Shown: one piece after another, positions 17,052-27,300 of the stretch
Layout: every line of letters starts with the position of its first letter
How positions within the stretch are numbered: the first letter of the stretch is position 1
Assembly: GCA_945883815.1 (NCBI GenBank)
Contig: CAMCYJ010000036.1
Coordinates: 1-32,930, forward strand
Direction: 5' to 3'
Length of the DNA: 32,930 nucleotides
Origin: Akkermansia muciniphila
GTDB lineage: Bacteria; Verrucomicrobiota; Verrucomicrobiia; Limisphaerales; UBA9464
Notes under the pieces: model-generated
What the model saw: only the letters and a program-made list of their open reading frames with translations
Database searches by the model: none
What the model was told of the DNA's origin: nothing
Position numbers and translations under genes: made by a program

Positions 17052-17627
17052 TCAGGCAGTCCGGCGCGGGGCGGCGGTGAGGGCTCCTCCGGACAACGCT
17101 CCGAAGAGCGCCAGGACCGTCAAGGCGGCCGGAGTCAGGGCCAGGCTGCTCTGGATCCACGGATGCCAAGCAGCCTGAAGCAACGCCACCACCGCAGCCC
17201 CGGTCAAGCCCAGCGACAGTCCGATGGCCAGACCGCGCGGAATCCGCGCCCGCCGAATGAGGAAGGCCATGGCCAGCGAACCGCCCGAAAACCCCAGACA
17301 GGCGGCGATGGATTCGTGGCTGGGATCGTTGGCCTCACAGACGCGGGAGGCGAATCCCATGGCCAACAGGAGCCAACCCACCACGGCCACCCGCTGTTGC
17401 GGTGTCATCGGAACGCGATGCGGCTCCCGGGGATCGGACTCGCGCAGGCAGCGCCGGGCGATCTCGAGAGGCGAACCCAGCGATCGGAGGGCCGACTGAC
17501 GGGCCTCTTCGGCAGACATGCCGGAGCGGAGGCCAGCCTCGAGGGATTCCATCAAATGGTCTTCCAGTTCGGCGGCCAGCTGGGTGGGAAGGCCGGCCAA
17601 TTCGGAGCTGAAGGGATTGGAGTTCAT
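17052..17627 (-). CDS. Small membrane protein with HAAS-like N-terminus, PadR partner
   Basis: A 191-residue inner-membrane protein. Residues 1-70 are a helical soluble domain (ELAGLPTQLAAELEDHLMESLEAGLRSGMSAEEARQSALRSLGSPLEIARRCL) of the HAAS/permease-prefix type commonly encoded next to PadR regulators. Four hydrophobic helices follow: WLLLAMGFASRV, ESIAACLGFSGGSLAMAFLI, GLAIGLSLGLTGAAVVALLQ and ALTPAALTVLALFGALSGGAL. The frame is open to 17927, but the extra residues are Arg/Pro-rich and overlap padR; the ATG at 17627 is chosen. It lies 41 bp after padR on the same strand. Its role is unknown; related proteins accompany PadR in envelope-stress or transport operons. Confidence 0.75.
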   Translation of the reverse strand: MNSNPFSSELAGLPTQLAAELEDHLMESLEAGLRSGMSAEEARQSALRSLGSPLEIARRCLRESDPREPHRVPMTPQQRVAVVGWLLLAMGFASRVCEANDPSHESIAACLGFSGGSLAMAFLIRRARIPRGLAIGLSLGLTGAAVVALLQAAWHPWIQSSLALTPAALTVLALFGALSGGALTAAPRRTA

Positions 17628-17668
17628 CGCGGTGGGGCGGTTTGGGCGTTGCCGGGGGGAGCAGTCGG

Positions 17669-18055
17669 TTAGCGAGCCGGGGCCGGAGCGGTGACCGCTT
17701 CGTGAGGGTGGGTGTTGGGTTGGGCGTCTCCGGTGACCCACAGGCCTTGGAGGATCGAATTCACGGTCTGCCATTGCCGGCGGTCGTCTTCCATCACAGG
17801 GCGTGCTTGGGCGGTGAGTTGGTAGTACTTGCGCTTGCGACCGGTCTCCGACTCGCCCCAGCGGGCGACGATGAGCCCATCGGCCTCCAGTCGATGGAGA
17901 ATTGGGTACAACATGCCATCTGTCCACTCGACCTCCCCACCCGAGAGCTCGCGCACCTTCTGAACGATGGCGTACCCATAGCTTTCGCCAGCCTGAAGGA
18001 TGCCCAAGACAATGGCGCTGGCGCTCGCGGCGTTGAGGTCCTTGCTGATCTTCAT
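17669..18055 (-). CDS. PadR-family transcriptional regulator
   Basis: A 128-residue winged-helix regulator of the short PadR type. The core is present in order: LNAASASAIVLGILQAGESYGYAIVQKVRELSGG (helices 1-2), WTDGMLYPILHRLEADGLIVARWGE (recognition helix, YPILHRLE signature) and the wing SETGRKRKYYQLTAQA. The tail is Ala/Pro-rich. The ATG at 18055 (MKISKDLNAAS) is chosen over an upstream in-frame ATG at 18100 because the family starts here and the inverted repeat at 18070-18089 would otherwise be coding. PadR proteins usually repress their own operon and release on binding an inducer. The operon contains the HAAS-like membrane protein. Confidence 0.92.
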   Translation of the reverse strand: MKISKDLNAASASAIVLGILQAGESYGYAIVQKVRELSGGEVEWTDGMLYPILHRLEADGLIVARWGESETGRKRKYYQLTAQARPVMEDDRRQWQTVNSILQGLWVTGDAQPNTHPHEAVTAPAPAR

Positions 18056-18069
18056 GGCGCTACCATGCA

Positions 18070-18089
18070 TTGCGTTTCTATGCACGCAA
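18070..18089. promoter_or_regulatory. Inverted repeat, candidate PadR operator
   Basis: TTGCGT and ACGCAA are perfect 6-bp arms separated by 8 bp, located 14 bp upstream of the padR start. Position and symmetry suit autoregulation by the dimeric PadR protein. A short upstream stretch (18100-18120) is AT-rich and could hold the promoter. Confidence 0.45.
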
Positions 18090-18137
18090 GCGCTAGGCAT
18101 TATTTTTCTGAAATTTTCTAACCGTTGAGGGACAGGC

Positions 18138-18171
18138 TCCTGTTGGCTCCTGTTGGCCGCCTCCCGTTGGC
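18138..18171. repeat. Short decamer repeat array upstream of trpD
   Basis: TCCTGTTGGC occurs twice in perfect tandem (18138-18147 and 18148-18157), and a one-base variant TCCCGTTGGC follows at 18162-18171. The array lies 51 bp before the trpD start in the divergent padR-trpD region. It may be replication slippage or a protein-binding array. Confidence 0.6.
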
Positions 18172-18222
18172 TTCTCCGGTTGCAGGCTGGCCGGGCGCGG
18201 TCAGGCCCATTAGCCTGTCCCC

Positions 18223-19269
18223 ATGTTCAGCGAACTAGCCCGCACGGTGGCCGCCGGCCAGGAACTGGGCCCGGAGGGAATGCCCGGACTGGTCGATGCC
18301 CTGGGAGACGCCGCTCAACCCGTCGGCGAGCGGGCCGATTTCCTCATCGCCTGGGCCATCCGCGGCGAAACGCCAGCCGAGGTGGCTGCCTTGGCGAGTG
18401 AGCTGCGCAACCGCTCGGTGGCGGTGCCCCTGAGCGAATCGTTCCGGCAATCGCGAGAAATCCTGGACGTCTGCGGCACGGGCGGCGACCGGCTCAACAC
18501 CTTCAATATCTCCACGACCGTGGCGCTGGTGTGCGCGGCGGCGGGCGTTCCGGTGGCCAAGCACGGCAACCGCGCCATCACCTCCAAGTCGGGCAGCGCC
18601 GACGTGCTCGAGGCCTTGGGCATCCCGGTGGACTTGTCCCCAGAGGCGGCGGCCCAGGCCATCGAAGAGGCGCACTTCGCGTTCTTGTTCGCTCCGCGGT
18701 TTCACCCGGCATTCAAAGGCATCGCCCCGGTGCGAGCCCTTTGCGCCGAACGAGGCCAGCGCACGGTCTTCAACCGACTGGGCCCGCTGCTCAATCCAGC
18801 ACGGCCCAGCGCCCAGTTGCTCGGCGTCTCGCGCACCGAATGGGTGGAGCCGATGGCGCGCACGCTGCAAGCCCTCGGGCTGCGGCGAGGCATGGTGGTG
18901 TCGGGCGAAGTCCCCGGCCACGGCACCCTCGATGAACTGTCCACGCTCGGGACCAACCACGTGGCGGAGTTCTACCAAGACCGCGGATTCAGCGCGTCCT
19001 CCGGATCGGCATCCGACTTCCCGCTCATTCCGGCCACGCTGGCCGACCTCGAAGGCGGCAGCGCCGCCGACAATGCCGGGATCATCGTGCGCATCCTCGA
19101 AGGCGCGGATCGCGGTCCCCGACGGGATGCGGTACTGCTCAATGCGGCGGCGGCCCTGTTTGTCGCGGCCCGAGTTCGCAGCATGGGGCAAGGCTGGGAT
19201 TTGGCGGAGAAACTCCTGCAAGAGGGCTCGGTGATGAAGACCCTTCAGTTGTTGCGCCAGACCGGTTGA
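18223..19269 (+). CDS. trpD: Anthranilate phosphoribosyltransferase
   Basis: Transfers the phosphoribosyl group from PRPP to anthranilate, the second step of tryptophan synthesis, in the cytoplasm. The 348-residue protein is of normal size. The N-terminal helical domain contains DFLIAWAIRGETPAE. The PRPP site shows DVCGTGGDRLNTFNIST, then the signature KHGNRAITSKSGSADVLEALG. FNRLGPLLNPARPSAQLLGVS and TLDELSTLGTNHVAEF complete the anthranilate/Mg region. The ATG at 18223 fits the family start; no Shine-Dalgarno motif is visible. It is not in a full trp operon here: a trpG/pabA-type gene lies 4.2 kb away on the other strand, and trpE, trpC, trpB and trpA are absent. Confidence 0.95.
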   Translation: MFSELARTVAAGQELGPEGMPGLVDALGDAAQPVGERADFLIAWAIRGETPAEVAALASELRNRSVAVPLSESFRQSREILDVCGTGGDRLNTFNISTTVALVCAAAGVPVAKHGNRAITSKSGSADVLEALGIPVDLSPEAAAQAIEEAHFAFLFAPRFHPAFKGIAPVRALCAERGQRTVFNRLGPLLNPARPSAQLLGVSRTEWVEPMARTLQALGLRRGMVVSGEVPGHGTLDELSTLGTNHVAEFYQDRGFSASSGSASDFPLIPATLADLEGGSAADNAGIIVRILEGADRGPRRDAVLLNAAAALFVAARVRSMGQGWDLAEKLLQEGSVMKTLQLLRQTG

Positions 19270-19330
19270 TCCGACGCCTGCTCATCCCTCGCTAATCCCT
19301 AGATGACCGCCCGCTGATCGACCCCCGCGC

Positions 19331-20074
19331 ATGTCCCAGGACTTAACCCTTCAGCAGTGGGCACTGGCCTGTCTGGCCGCGGTGGGCATCGGCGTCTCCA
19401 AGAGTGGACTGCCCGGGGTGAGCCTGTTGCATGTGGTGCTCTTCGCCCAACTCTTCCCGGGCCTGCAATCCACCGGCGTCGTGCTGCCCATGCTGGTCGT
19501 CGGCGACATCGGCGCGGTGCTGCTCTTCCGACGCCATGCCGATTGGCATCACATCCGGCGAACCCTCCCGCCCGCGGGCATTGGAGTGATTGCCGGCTGG
19601 GGCGTGATGAACCTTTGGGGACAGGCAGATTTCCGGCCGGTCATCGGGGTCATCGTGCTGGCCTTGGCGGTGATTCAGCTCATCCGACATTGGCGGCCCG
19701 AGACATTGGCCCACCTACCACACACACGCGCCTTCGCCTGGAGCATCGGACTGCTGGCCGGCGGCGTGACCATGGTCGCCAATGCCGCGGGGCCGGTGAT
19801 GGCCTTGTACCTTGTGGCCGTATCGCTGCCCAAGAATGTGTTCGTGGGGACCAGCGCCTGGTTCTTCCTGCTCATCAACCTCTTCAAGGTTCCCTTCAGC
19901 CTGCAACTGGGACTCATCCACCCCGACTCGCTGGCGTTCAACGTGCGACTGCTGCCCCTGGTCGTGGCCGGGCTGTTCATCGGCCGGGCAGTGGTTTCGC
20001 GCCTACCGCAGCGCACCTTCGACACCTTCATCCTGATCTTCGCCTGGGTGGCAGCCCTGCGCCTTCTATTATAG
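19331..20074 (+). CDS. TauE/SafE-family membrane permease
   Basis: A 247-residue inner-membrane protein with about seven or eight hydrophobic helices of the sulfite-exporter TauE/SafE group. Typical pieces are GIGVSKSGLPGVSLLHVVLFAQLFP in the first repeat, LPMLVVGDIGAVLLFRRHADWHHIRRTLPPAGIGVIAGW, and GVTMVANAAGPVMALYLVAVSLPKNVFVGTSAWFFLLINLFKVP in the second. Members export or import sulfur-containing anions or other organic anions; the substrate here is unknown. It follows trpD by 61 bp. Its stop overlaps the stop of the convergent transglycosylase gene by 6 bp. Confidence 0.9.
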   Translation: MSQDLTLQQWALACLAAVGIGVSKSGLPGVSLLHVVLFAQLFPGLQSTGVVLPMLVVGDIGAVLLFRRHADWHHIRRTLPPAGIGVIAGWGVMNLWGQADFRPVIGVIVLALAVIQLIRHWRPETLAHLPHTRAFAWSIGLLAGGVTMVANAAGPVMALYLVAVSLPKNVFVGTSAWFFLLINLFKVPFSLQLGLIHPDSLAFNVRLLPLVVAGLFIGRAVVSRLPQRTFDTFILIFAWVAALRLLL

Positions 20075-21130
20075 TCGAACGAGCGGGCCCGGCAGCCGGG
20101 CCAGTGATCGCCCCTCGCGACGCTGGAGAATGGCGTCGATGCGCGGCACATACATTTGGGTCTCGGCCGGAAGATAGCGGGAGATGTCGCTGAAGGTCTT
20201 GGCGCGGTGGCGGCTCAAGAGATTGGCGACCCGGGTCTCGCCAGCGTTGTAAGCGGCCAAGGCCAGAGGCCAGTCCTTGAACCGGCGGTGAAGCGCCCGA
20301 AGGTATCGGGCCGAGGCGCGGGCGTTCTTCTCCGGACGGTAGCGCTGGTCGAACGGAAAGGTGGAGAGCCCCTGGGCGCGGGCCGTCTCCGGCATCAATT
20401 GGTAAAGGCCGGCCGCCCCGGCTGGACTGCGGGCCTCAGGATCAAACGACGACTCCACCTCCGCCACCCAGACCAACTCCTCCGGCACGCCCTCTTCGCG
20501 GAAAATCGGCTTGAGCTGAGGAACCCTCCGCCGGGCCGCGGTGGGCCAGGATTCGACGATCGTGATGTCAGACCAAACCTTCCGCTGCTGGGCCTCCGTC
20601 GGCACTCGCTGCAACGGCCCCGGCGTTTGCTGACTGGGCACCGTGATGGGATTTGGTGGCCGCAGTGGCTGCTCGGGCGATTTCGGCTTCTCAGGCGATT
20701 TCGGTTTTTGCGGCAGTAGCGGAAGGTGGGGCACCTCCGGCGTCGGAACGGTCAACGGCCCCGGCACGGGACGGGCCAAGACTTCCGCCGCCTTGAAGTA
20801 ATCCAATCGAGCCCGCAGCCAAGGCACGTACGGGCGTAATGCCGTCTCGCGCTCCAACCACGGAAGGAGGGCGTCGGCCACCCGACGCAGTTCGGCCAGA
20901 TCGAGGAGGTTCTCGGCCTGCAAGCGATCTTGTACTTGTTTCAAGAGCGGTTCCACCTGCTCAAGGTCGAGTTCTGGCAGAGGCGGGAGCGCCTCCTCGT
21001 CGATGTTCTGATCCCACCACCGCTGACCCTCGTTCAACAGCGACTCCAGGTCTGGAGGCGATTGGGCCAAGATCACCTGAGCGGGGAACCAGAGATTCGC
21101 GAGCAAGATGAAGAGAAGGGCGCGTTTCAC
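20069..21130 (-). CDS. Secreted lytic transglycosylase (SLT domain)
   Basis: A murein lytic transglycosylase of 353 residues that would cleave glycan strands in the periplasm. The N-terminus (KRALLFILLANLWFPAQVILAQ) is a signal peptide. A helical region rich in Leu/Glu follows, then a Pro/Lys linker with KPKSPE twice. The C-terminal SLT domain (about residues 200-335) has VAEVESSFDPEARSPAGAAGLYQLMPETA with catalytic Glu226, and AYNAGETRV. This resembles MltD/SltY-type family 1 enzymes. The frame is open to 21181, but a GTG at 21130 places the signal peptide at the start and is preferred. No LysM repeats are visible. It ends on the trpD-tauE side with a 6-bp stop overlap. Confidence 0.88.
   Translation of the reverse strand: MKRALLFILLANLWFPAQVILAQSPPDLESLLNEGQRWWDQNIDEEALPPLPELDLEQVEPLLKQVQDRLQAENLLDLAELRRVADALLPWLERETALRPYVPWLRARLDYFKAAEVLARPVPGPLTVPTPEVPHLPLLPQKPKSPEKPKSPEQPLRPPNPITVPSQQTPGPLQRVPTEAQQRKVWSDITIVESWPTAARRRVPQLKPIFREEGVPEELVWVAEVESSFDPEARSPAGAAGLYQLMPETARAQGLSTFPFDQRYRPEKNARASARYLRALHRRFKDWPLALAAYNAGETRVANLLSRHRAKTFSDISRYLPAETQMYVPRIDAILQRREGRSLARLPGPLVRL
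20676..20711. repeat. 18-bp imperfect tandem repeat inside the transglycosylase gene
   Basis: Two adjoining 18-bp units begin with the identical GGCGATTTCGG and encode KPKSPE twice in the Pro/Lys linker. This is an in-frame repeat, likely variable in length between strains. Confidence 0.7.
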
Positions 21131-21308
21131 AGCAGGTACACGCGGAACATCATCGAGGGTTGTTTCATGAGCAAATGGCACAGGGACACCCTGCCAGCTG
21201 ACCCATCAGCAGCGGCCCTGGAACTTCAGTGAAGGCGAGGACAAAACCCGGACTTGCCGCGATCCATTCCCCCGACACACTGATTGCAAGCTTCCACATA
21301 TTCCGTTT

Positions 21309-22304
21309 ATGGGCCGCATCTACAACAACATCATCGAGACCGTCGGGCGCACGCCGCTCGTCCGCCTGAACCGCATCCCCGCCAGCCTCGGTGTGGATCC
21401 GTCCACGCAGATCCTGCTCAAGTGCGAGTTCTTCAACCCGCTGGGATCCGTGAAGGACCGCATCGGCATGGCCATGATCGAGCAGGCTGAACGTCGCGGC
21501 GTGCTCAAGCCGGGCACCACCATCATCGAGCCGACCTCCGGCAACACCGGCATCGCCCTGGCCTTCGTCGCTGCCGCCAAGGGCTATAAGGTCATCTTGA
21601 CCATGCCCGAGACCATGTCGCTGGAACGCCGCACCCTGCTGGCACTCTTGGGCGCCAAGTTGGTGCTCACCCCCGGCAGCGAGGGCATGCGCGGAGCCAT
21701 CGCCCGGGCCGAGCTGCTCGCCAAGGAAATCCCCGATGCGTGGATCCCGCAGCAGTTCGAGAACGGCGACAATCCGTCCATCCACACCTCGACCACCGGC
21801 CCGGAAATCTGGGAAGACACCGCCGGCGCCGTGGACATCTTGGTTTCCGCAGTGGGCACCGGCGGAACCATCACGGGCTGCTACGAGTACCTCAAGCCTC
21901 TGAAACCGTCGTTCACAGCCATCGCAGTTGAACCCAAAGATTCTCCGGTCATCACCCAGACGCTGCACGGTGAAGCGGTGAAACCGGGTCCGCACAAGAT
22001 CCAAGGAACTGGGGCCGGCTTTGTGCCGAAGAACCTCCGCCTGAAAGACGCAGCCGGAAATCCTCAAATCATCGAGGCCGTGCAAGTGAGCAATGATGAC
22101 GCCTTCGCCATCGCACGCCGACTGGCCAAGGAAGAGGGCATCCTCGCCGGCATCTCCTCGGGTGCCAACGTATGGGCGGCCATCGAGGTGGCCAAGCGAC
22201 CCGAAAACAAGGGCAAGACCATCGTCACGATCGGCTGCTCCACCGGTGAGCGCTACTTGTCCACCGCCTTGGCCGCCGAGGCGCGCGCCGAGGTCGGGGG
22301 CTGA
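21309..22304 (+). CDS. cysK: Cysteine synthase A (O-acetylserine sulfhydrylase)
   Basis: A PLP enzyme making cysteine from O-acetylserine and sulfide in the cytoplasm. The 331-residue protein starts [20 protein letters not shown]. The PLP lysine lies in [11 protein letters not shown], the substrate loop is [11 protein letters not shown], the phosphate-binding loop is GTGGTITG, and the C-terminus shows [11 protein letters not shown] and [13 protein letters not shown]. It is slightly longer than the usual ~310-320 residues. The ATG at 21309 is the family start; no Shine-Dalgarno sequence precedes it. Translation ends in a duplicated GTCGGGGGCTGA unit, and a strong terminator lies 48 bp further on, so cysK appears monocistronic. 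It diverges from the transglycosylase gene. Confidence 0.96.
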   Translation: MGRIYNNIIETVGRTPLVRLNRIPASLGVDPSTQILLKCEFFNPLGSVKDRIGMAMIEQAERRGVLKPGTTIIEPTSGNTGIALAFVAAAKGYKVILTMPETMSLERRTLLALLGAKLVLTPGSEGMRGAIARAELLAKEIPDAWIPQQFENGDNPSIHTSTTGPEIWEDTAGAVDILVSAVGTGGTITGCYEYLKPLKPSFTAIAVEPKDSPVITQTLHGEAVKPGPHKIQGTGAGFVPKNLRLKDAAGNPQIIEAVQVSNDDAFAIARRLAKEEGILAGISSGANVWAAIEVAKRPENKGKTIVTIGCSTGERYLSTALAAEARAEVGG

Positions 22305-22316
22305 GTCGGGGGCTGA
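22293..22316. repeat. 12-bp tandem duplication across the cysK stop codon
   Basis: GTCGGGGGCTGA occurs twice without a gap. The first copy contains the cysK stop. The second copy, in the same frame, would add Val-Gly-Gly and a second stop after read-through. Confidence 0.9.
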
Positions 22317-22351
22317 AAATCACTCCGGACAATCCCTTCGGAAACGACACA

Positions 22352-22385
22352 GGCCGCGTGGCACCCCACGCGGCCGTTTTGTTTT
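22352..22385 (+). terminator. Rho-independent terminator of cysK
   Basis: A perfect 10-bp GC-rich stem (22352-22361 with 22366-22375) with a 4-base loop is followed by GTTTTGTTTT. It stands between cysK and the convergent MDR gene. Confidence 0.93.
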
Positions 22386-22432
22386 CCGAACGAAGGATTT
22401 CTGGGAGGGAACGACCGCCGAACCTCGAACGA

Positions 22433-23437
22433 TCACGGCTCGGTCGACAAACGCACCACCAACTTGCCGAACTGCTCTCCCCGCTCCATGCGTTGAAAGG
22501 CGGCTCCGATATGGTCCAGGTCGAAGACTTCGCTGACCACGGGCTTGATGGCGTGTGTCTTGACGAAGTCGACCATCGCCGCGAAATCCGCGGGACTGCC
22601 CATCGTCGTGCCCAAGAGGGAGATTTGTCGCCAGAACAGCTTGCGAGTTGGCAACTCGGGCGGATTTCCGCGGGTGGCTCCGAAGAAGACAATCCGTCCA
22701 CCAGAAGCGGTGAGGTCGACCAGAGTCTCAAAGCCGGGGCCCCCGGCACTGTCGATCACCACGTCAAAGGGGCCGTGATGTTTGCCGAATTCTACATGCC
22801 AGTCGGGTAGATTGTAGAGACTACTCGCCTTGGAACCCAGCTCACGGGCCCGCTCGAGTTTCCAGGGCGCGCTGGAAGTCACGCAAGGAACCGCCCCCAC
22901 GGCCGCCGCAAACTGCAAGGCAAACAGGGCTGTCCCGGCACCGATGCCATTGATGAGAATGCGTTCATGGGGCTTGAGCCCACCCCGACTGAAGACCGCC
23001 CGATAGGCGGTGAGCCCAGCCAAGGGAAGTGCCGCAGCCTCTTCCCAAGACAGGTGGGTCGGCTTGGGGAACACCTGCGTGGCCGGAATCGAAACGAACT
23101 CGGCAAAGGTGCCGTCTCGAGGCAATCCCAGAATCGAGAACCGGGGTTCTTGGGCCCTTTCGGCATGCCCCCAGTCGAGGGACGGATTGAGGATGACCTC
23201 CTGGCCCACCAAGGAGGGATCCACCCCAGGCCCGGCCTCGACCACCGTGCCCGCACCGTCGGAACCGAGGATCACCGGGAACTTCAGCCCGGCATAGTGT
23301 CCGCCTTTGATCCACACATCGCGGTGATTCAAAGCGGCCGCATGCAGGCGGACGACGACCTCACCGACGTGCGGGGTGGGCTGGGGGACGGTATCCAATA
23401 CCAATTCCTGAACCCCTCGAAGTACGGCAGCTTTCAC
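22433..23437 (-). CDS. MDR-superfamily oxidoreductase, zinc-less quinone-oxidoreductase type
   Basis: A 334-residue NAD(P)H-dependent oxidoreductase of the medium-chain dehydrogenase/reductase superfamily. The GroES-like N-terminal domain (MKAAVLRGVQELVL, ALNHRDVWIKGGHYAGLKFPVILGSDGAGTVVEAG) lacks the catalytic-zinc cysteine of alcohol dehydrogenases and the four-cysteine structural zinc lobe. The Rossmann part has INGIGAGTALFALQFAAAVGA, in place of the commoner GGxGGVG, and DVVIDSAGGPGFETLVDL. Substrate is unknown; quinones, enals or ketones are typical. The start is GTG at 23437. It follows trpG by 45 bp on the same strand; in this gap the 8-bp unit AATTAGAA/AATTAGAG occurs twice in tandem (23438-23453). 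It converges on cysK. Confidence 0.87.
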   Translation of the reverse strand: MKAAVLRGVQELVLDTVPQPTPHVGEVVVRLHAAALNHRDVWIKGGHYAGLKFPVILGSDGAGTVVEAGPGVDPSLVGQEVILNPSLDWGHAERAQEPRFSILGLPRDGTFAEFVSIPATQVFPKPTHLSWEEAAALPLAGLTAYRAVFSRGGLKPHERILINGIGAGTALFALQFAAAVGAVPCVTSSAPWKLERARELGSKASSLYNLPDWHVEFGKHHGPFDVVIDSAGGPGFETLVDLTASGGRIVFFGATRGNPPELPTRKLFWRQISLLGTTMGSPADFAAMVDFVKTHAIKPVVSEVFDLDHIGAAFQRMERGEQFGKLVVRLSTEP

Positions 23438-23482
23438 AATTAGAAAATTAGAGATTTCTCCCGCCCAATGCGAGCCTCGGGA

Positions 23483-24052
<570 letters not shown>

Positions 24053-24326
24053 GGCGCAAGGACGCTAGTCGGGTCGGGGCGGGTTGGGAAGTCCGCCCAC
24101 CGAGCCCGATGCAGCACGGTCTGGACGCTGTCACGGCCGAAGACGCCGCTCTTCCACTCCGGGAACCGACCTGGAATTGCTTGCCGCCTGATCACCCTGG
24201 AACTGTCGACAGATCTTCGGCGGCGGCGAAACTAGAATCACCCGGATCAGCTTGGACCCATGAAAACCGCTGGCGCAGTCCGCTTCCACGATCCAACTTG
24301 GAAAGAGGATACTCATCCGCAATCCC

Positions 24327-27300
24327 ATGACCCGGCCCCTACGCCTGATCCTCCTCGGCTTCTGCTTTGGCTGGACCCTTTTGCTGTCCGCTGCGCCCGA
24401 TACCTACCAACTAATTCTCGGGGGCGAGTCCGTCGTGGATGCACGCGAAACCGCGGCGAAGTCCGGCAGCACCACCAAGGCCGTGGTCGATGCCGGCAAA
24501 GCCCGAAGGCGTGCGCTAATCGGGGAGCATGCGCTGCTGCAGAAGCGCCTGGCGGGTTCCGGGACCGTCGTCTTGGGCAGCACCTACACCCTCCTCAACA
24601 GCCTGTTGGTGACGGCGGAGGCATCCTCGGTGGAACAACTGCGCGCACTTCCCGGTGTCGTCTCGGTAGAACGGGTGCAACCCCTCGAACGCCATACCCG
24701 AACGTCGGTCCCCTTCATCGGGGCACCCTCCGTGTGGCTTCCCCGAAGTGGCGATCCCGGGTTCACCGGACGCGGAGTGCGCATCGCCATCGTGGATTCC
24801 GGCATCGATTATCTGCACGCCCAGTTCGGCGGCTCGGGCGACCCGGCCGAATACGCCGCGAATGATCCGGCCATCCTCGAGCCAGGCACGTTCCCCACCA
24901 CCAAAGTGATCGGTGGTTGGGACTTCGCAGGTGACGACTATGACGCCAGCGGAGGGTTCGGCAGCACCTCTCCCAGTCCGGATGCCGATCCCCTGGACCC
25001 ACGCTCAAATGGACATGGATCCCACGTCGCTGGGATTGCTGCGGGCCTGGGCGTGCTGGCCGCGGGCCAACCGTTTGCCGGCCCCTATGGCCCCGATGTC
25101 TACACCAATGACTTCAAGGTGGGTCCCGGCGTGGCTCCCGAGGCTTCCCTGATCGCCTACAAGGTGTTCGGCGTTCGAGGCAACACCGCCCTTGTTCCAC
25201 TGGCGCTGGATGCGGCGGCGGATCCGGACCGCGACGGCAACACCGCCGACCGGGTCGATGTGCTGAACCTTTCCCTCGGAACCTACTTCGCCACCGACGC
25301 AGAGACCTTTCAAACCGCCGCCATCAATCGACTGGTCAATCTCGGCACCGTGGTGGTGGTTTCGGCAGGCAATTCCGGCAACACCCACTATGTCATCGGT
25401 GCTCCGGGGGCCTCCAGCGAAGCCATTACAGTGGCCAACACTTACGACGACGGCTCCACCTCTTCCACCATCAGTGTCACCGCCCCGGCGGCCGTTGTGG
25501 GAGAATACGCGGCTGTCGAAGGGGTGTTCACCTTCCCCATCGCCTCGGCGGGGAAAATCTCCGCGCAAGTCGTCGCCACCCAACCCCTGAATGCCTGCCA
25601 GGATGGGGACAATGGCAAGGTCTCCAATCCGTCCGAGGTCCGAGGCAAGATCGCCCTCATCGACCGGGGAACCTGCTTCTTCTCCAGCAAGGTGAGAGCG
25701 GCTCAACAAGCCGGAGCCGTCGCGGTGGTGATGGTCAACAATGTGGATGGATTCCCCATTCCGATGGGCGGATCGGGGGACACCTCCGACATCAAGATCC
25801 CCGGCGTGATGATCTCCCGGACCGACGGTGCCATCCTTCGCCGCCGACTCGCCGAGGGTGTCTTCATCACCCTCGAACCCCGCTCCGCCACAGTGCGTCC
25901 CGAGCTGGCCGACCGGGTGAATGATTCCAGCTCCCGCGGGCCGGTGGCCTACACGAGCCGCCTCAAACCAGACCTCGCCGCACCCGGCAGCGCCATCCCC
26001 TCGACCCGGGCCGGATATGGCACCGAATCCATTCCCATGACGGGCACCTCGATGTCTGCGCCCCATGTCGCCGGGGCTGCTGCCTTGATGCGGCAGGCGC
26101 GCCCCACCTGGAGTGCCTTGGAGATCAAGGCTGCCCTCATGAACACGGCAGCCCGTACGGCCAATGGCGATGGCGTGACCTATCCGGAGTCCCGGGTGGG
26201 TGCGGGCCGGTTGGCGGTGATCGACGCTCTGGCCACCACGGTAATCGCGCGCAACGCCTCGGCGAGTGATCAGGTCTCCATCTCGATGGGGGCGCTGGAA
26301 ATCGCCAGCCCCTACACCGAAGAGCGTCGAGTCCGCCTCACCAACAAGGGGTCCCAACCGGTCACCTTGAAAATCTCCGCCAGCAATACGGTGGGCGTCA
26401 CCGCCGCACGGATGGTGCCCTTGCGGACTCAGGTCACCCTGTCCGCGGGCCAGGAAGAGTCCATCCCCTTCCGCTTCGAGGCCAACCCCGTCGGAGTCGG
26501 CGACGACCCGACCACCGCGGACATCCAGGGCACCCGCTTCCGGCCCAAGATGCCTGAGGCCAGCGGCCAACTTTGGTTCGAGGGGGGGGCGGTGTCCATC
26601 CACGTGCCCTGGCACGCCATTGTCCGCCCGCTGGCACCGGCCCACATCGGGGCATTGCGCGTCGGGCTTCCGTCCGGGTCCGGGATGATCTCGCTGCCGC
26701 TGCCCACCATTCGAGACGGTCAGCAGACCCCAGGACTGGTGGGGGTGTTTCAGTTGGGTGGGATCAGCCTCTCCCGCAACCTGGATTTCCCCTACGCAGC
26801 GGGCGACCTGCTGGCCTACGGGGCCGCCACCGACCAACCGGGCGGGGACATCGCCTCGGCTCGGGTCTTCTTCGGACTGGCGACGGCCGGCAAATGGATC
26901 ACACCCCAACGGGCCTTCACCTCCCTCGACGTGGAGATCGACCTCGACAACAACGGCTCGGTCGATGCCCGGGTGGTCAATACCACCGCCGGGAACCTCA
27001 ACCGGGATGACATCACCGATGACTCGCTCTCGAACGACTTTCTGGTCTCCGCAGTGATGCGCACCAGTGGCACCAACTGGATCGAAGGCGGCACCCTGAA
27101 CGTCCTCGATCCCCGCTCCCGGGATACCGCACTCTTCCACAACAGCGTTCTGGTGCATTCCATCCCAGCCTCCGCATTGGGCCTGGGCGGGCGCAGAACT
27201 TCCTTCCGGTACCGGGTGAAAGCGGCCACCGAGGGCGCCAACGAGACCACCGCCTGGGCCACGTTCGACCTAGCCGCTCCCCAGGTCGCCACCGAGACCC

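Noticed and set aside
15500..17080. 526-residue plus-strand frame over the Calx-beta gene
   Set aside because: Composition is Arg/Gly/His-rich without domains; the minus strand has a signal peptide, Calx-beta domains, a promoter-like site and a terminator.
24171..24186. Possible sigma54 promoter (CTGGAATTGCTTGCC) upstream of the subtilase
   Set aside because: The GG and GC elements are 8 bp apart instead of the required 10.
25005..27158. 717-residue open frame on the minus strand inside the subtilase
   Set aside because: It is antisense to a clear S8 protease with catalytic triad, rich in Gly/Asp/His/Arg, and shows no recognisable domain; long antisense frames are expected in GC-rich genes.
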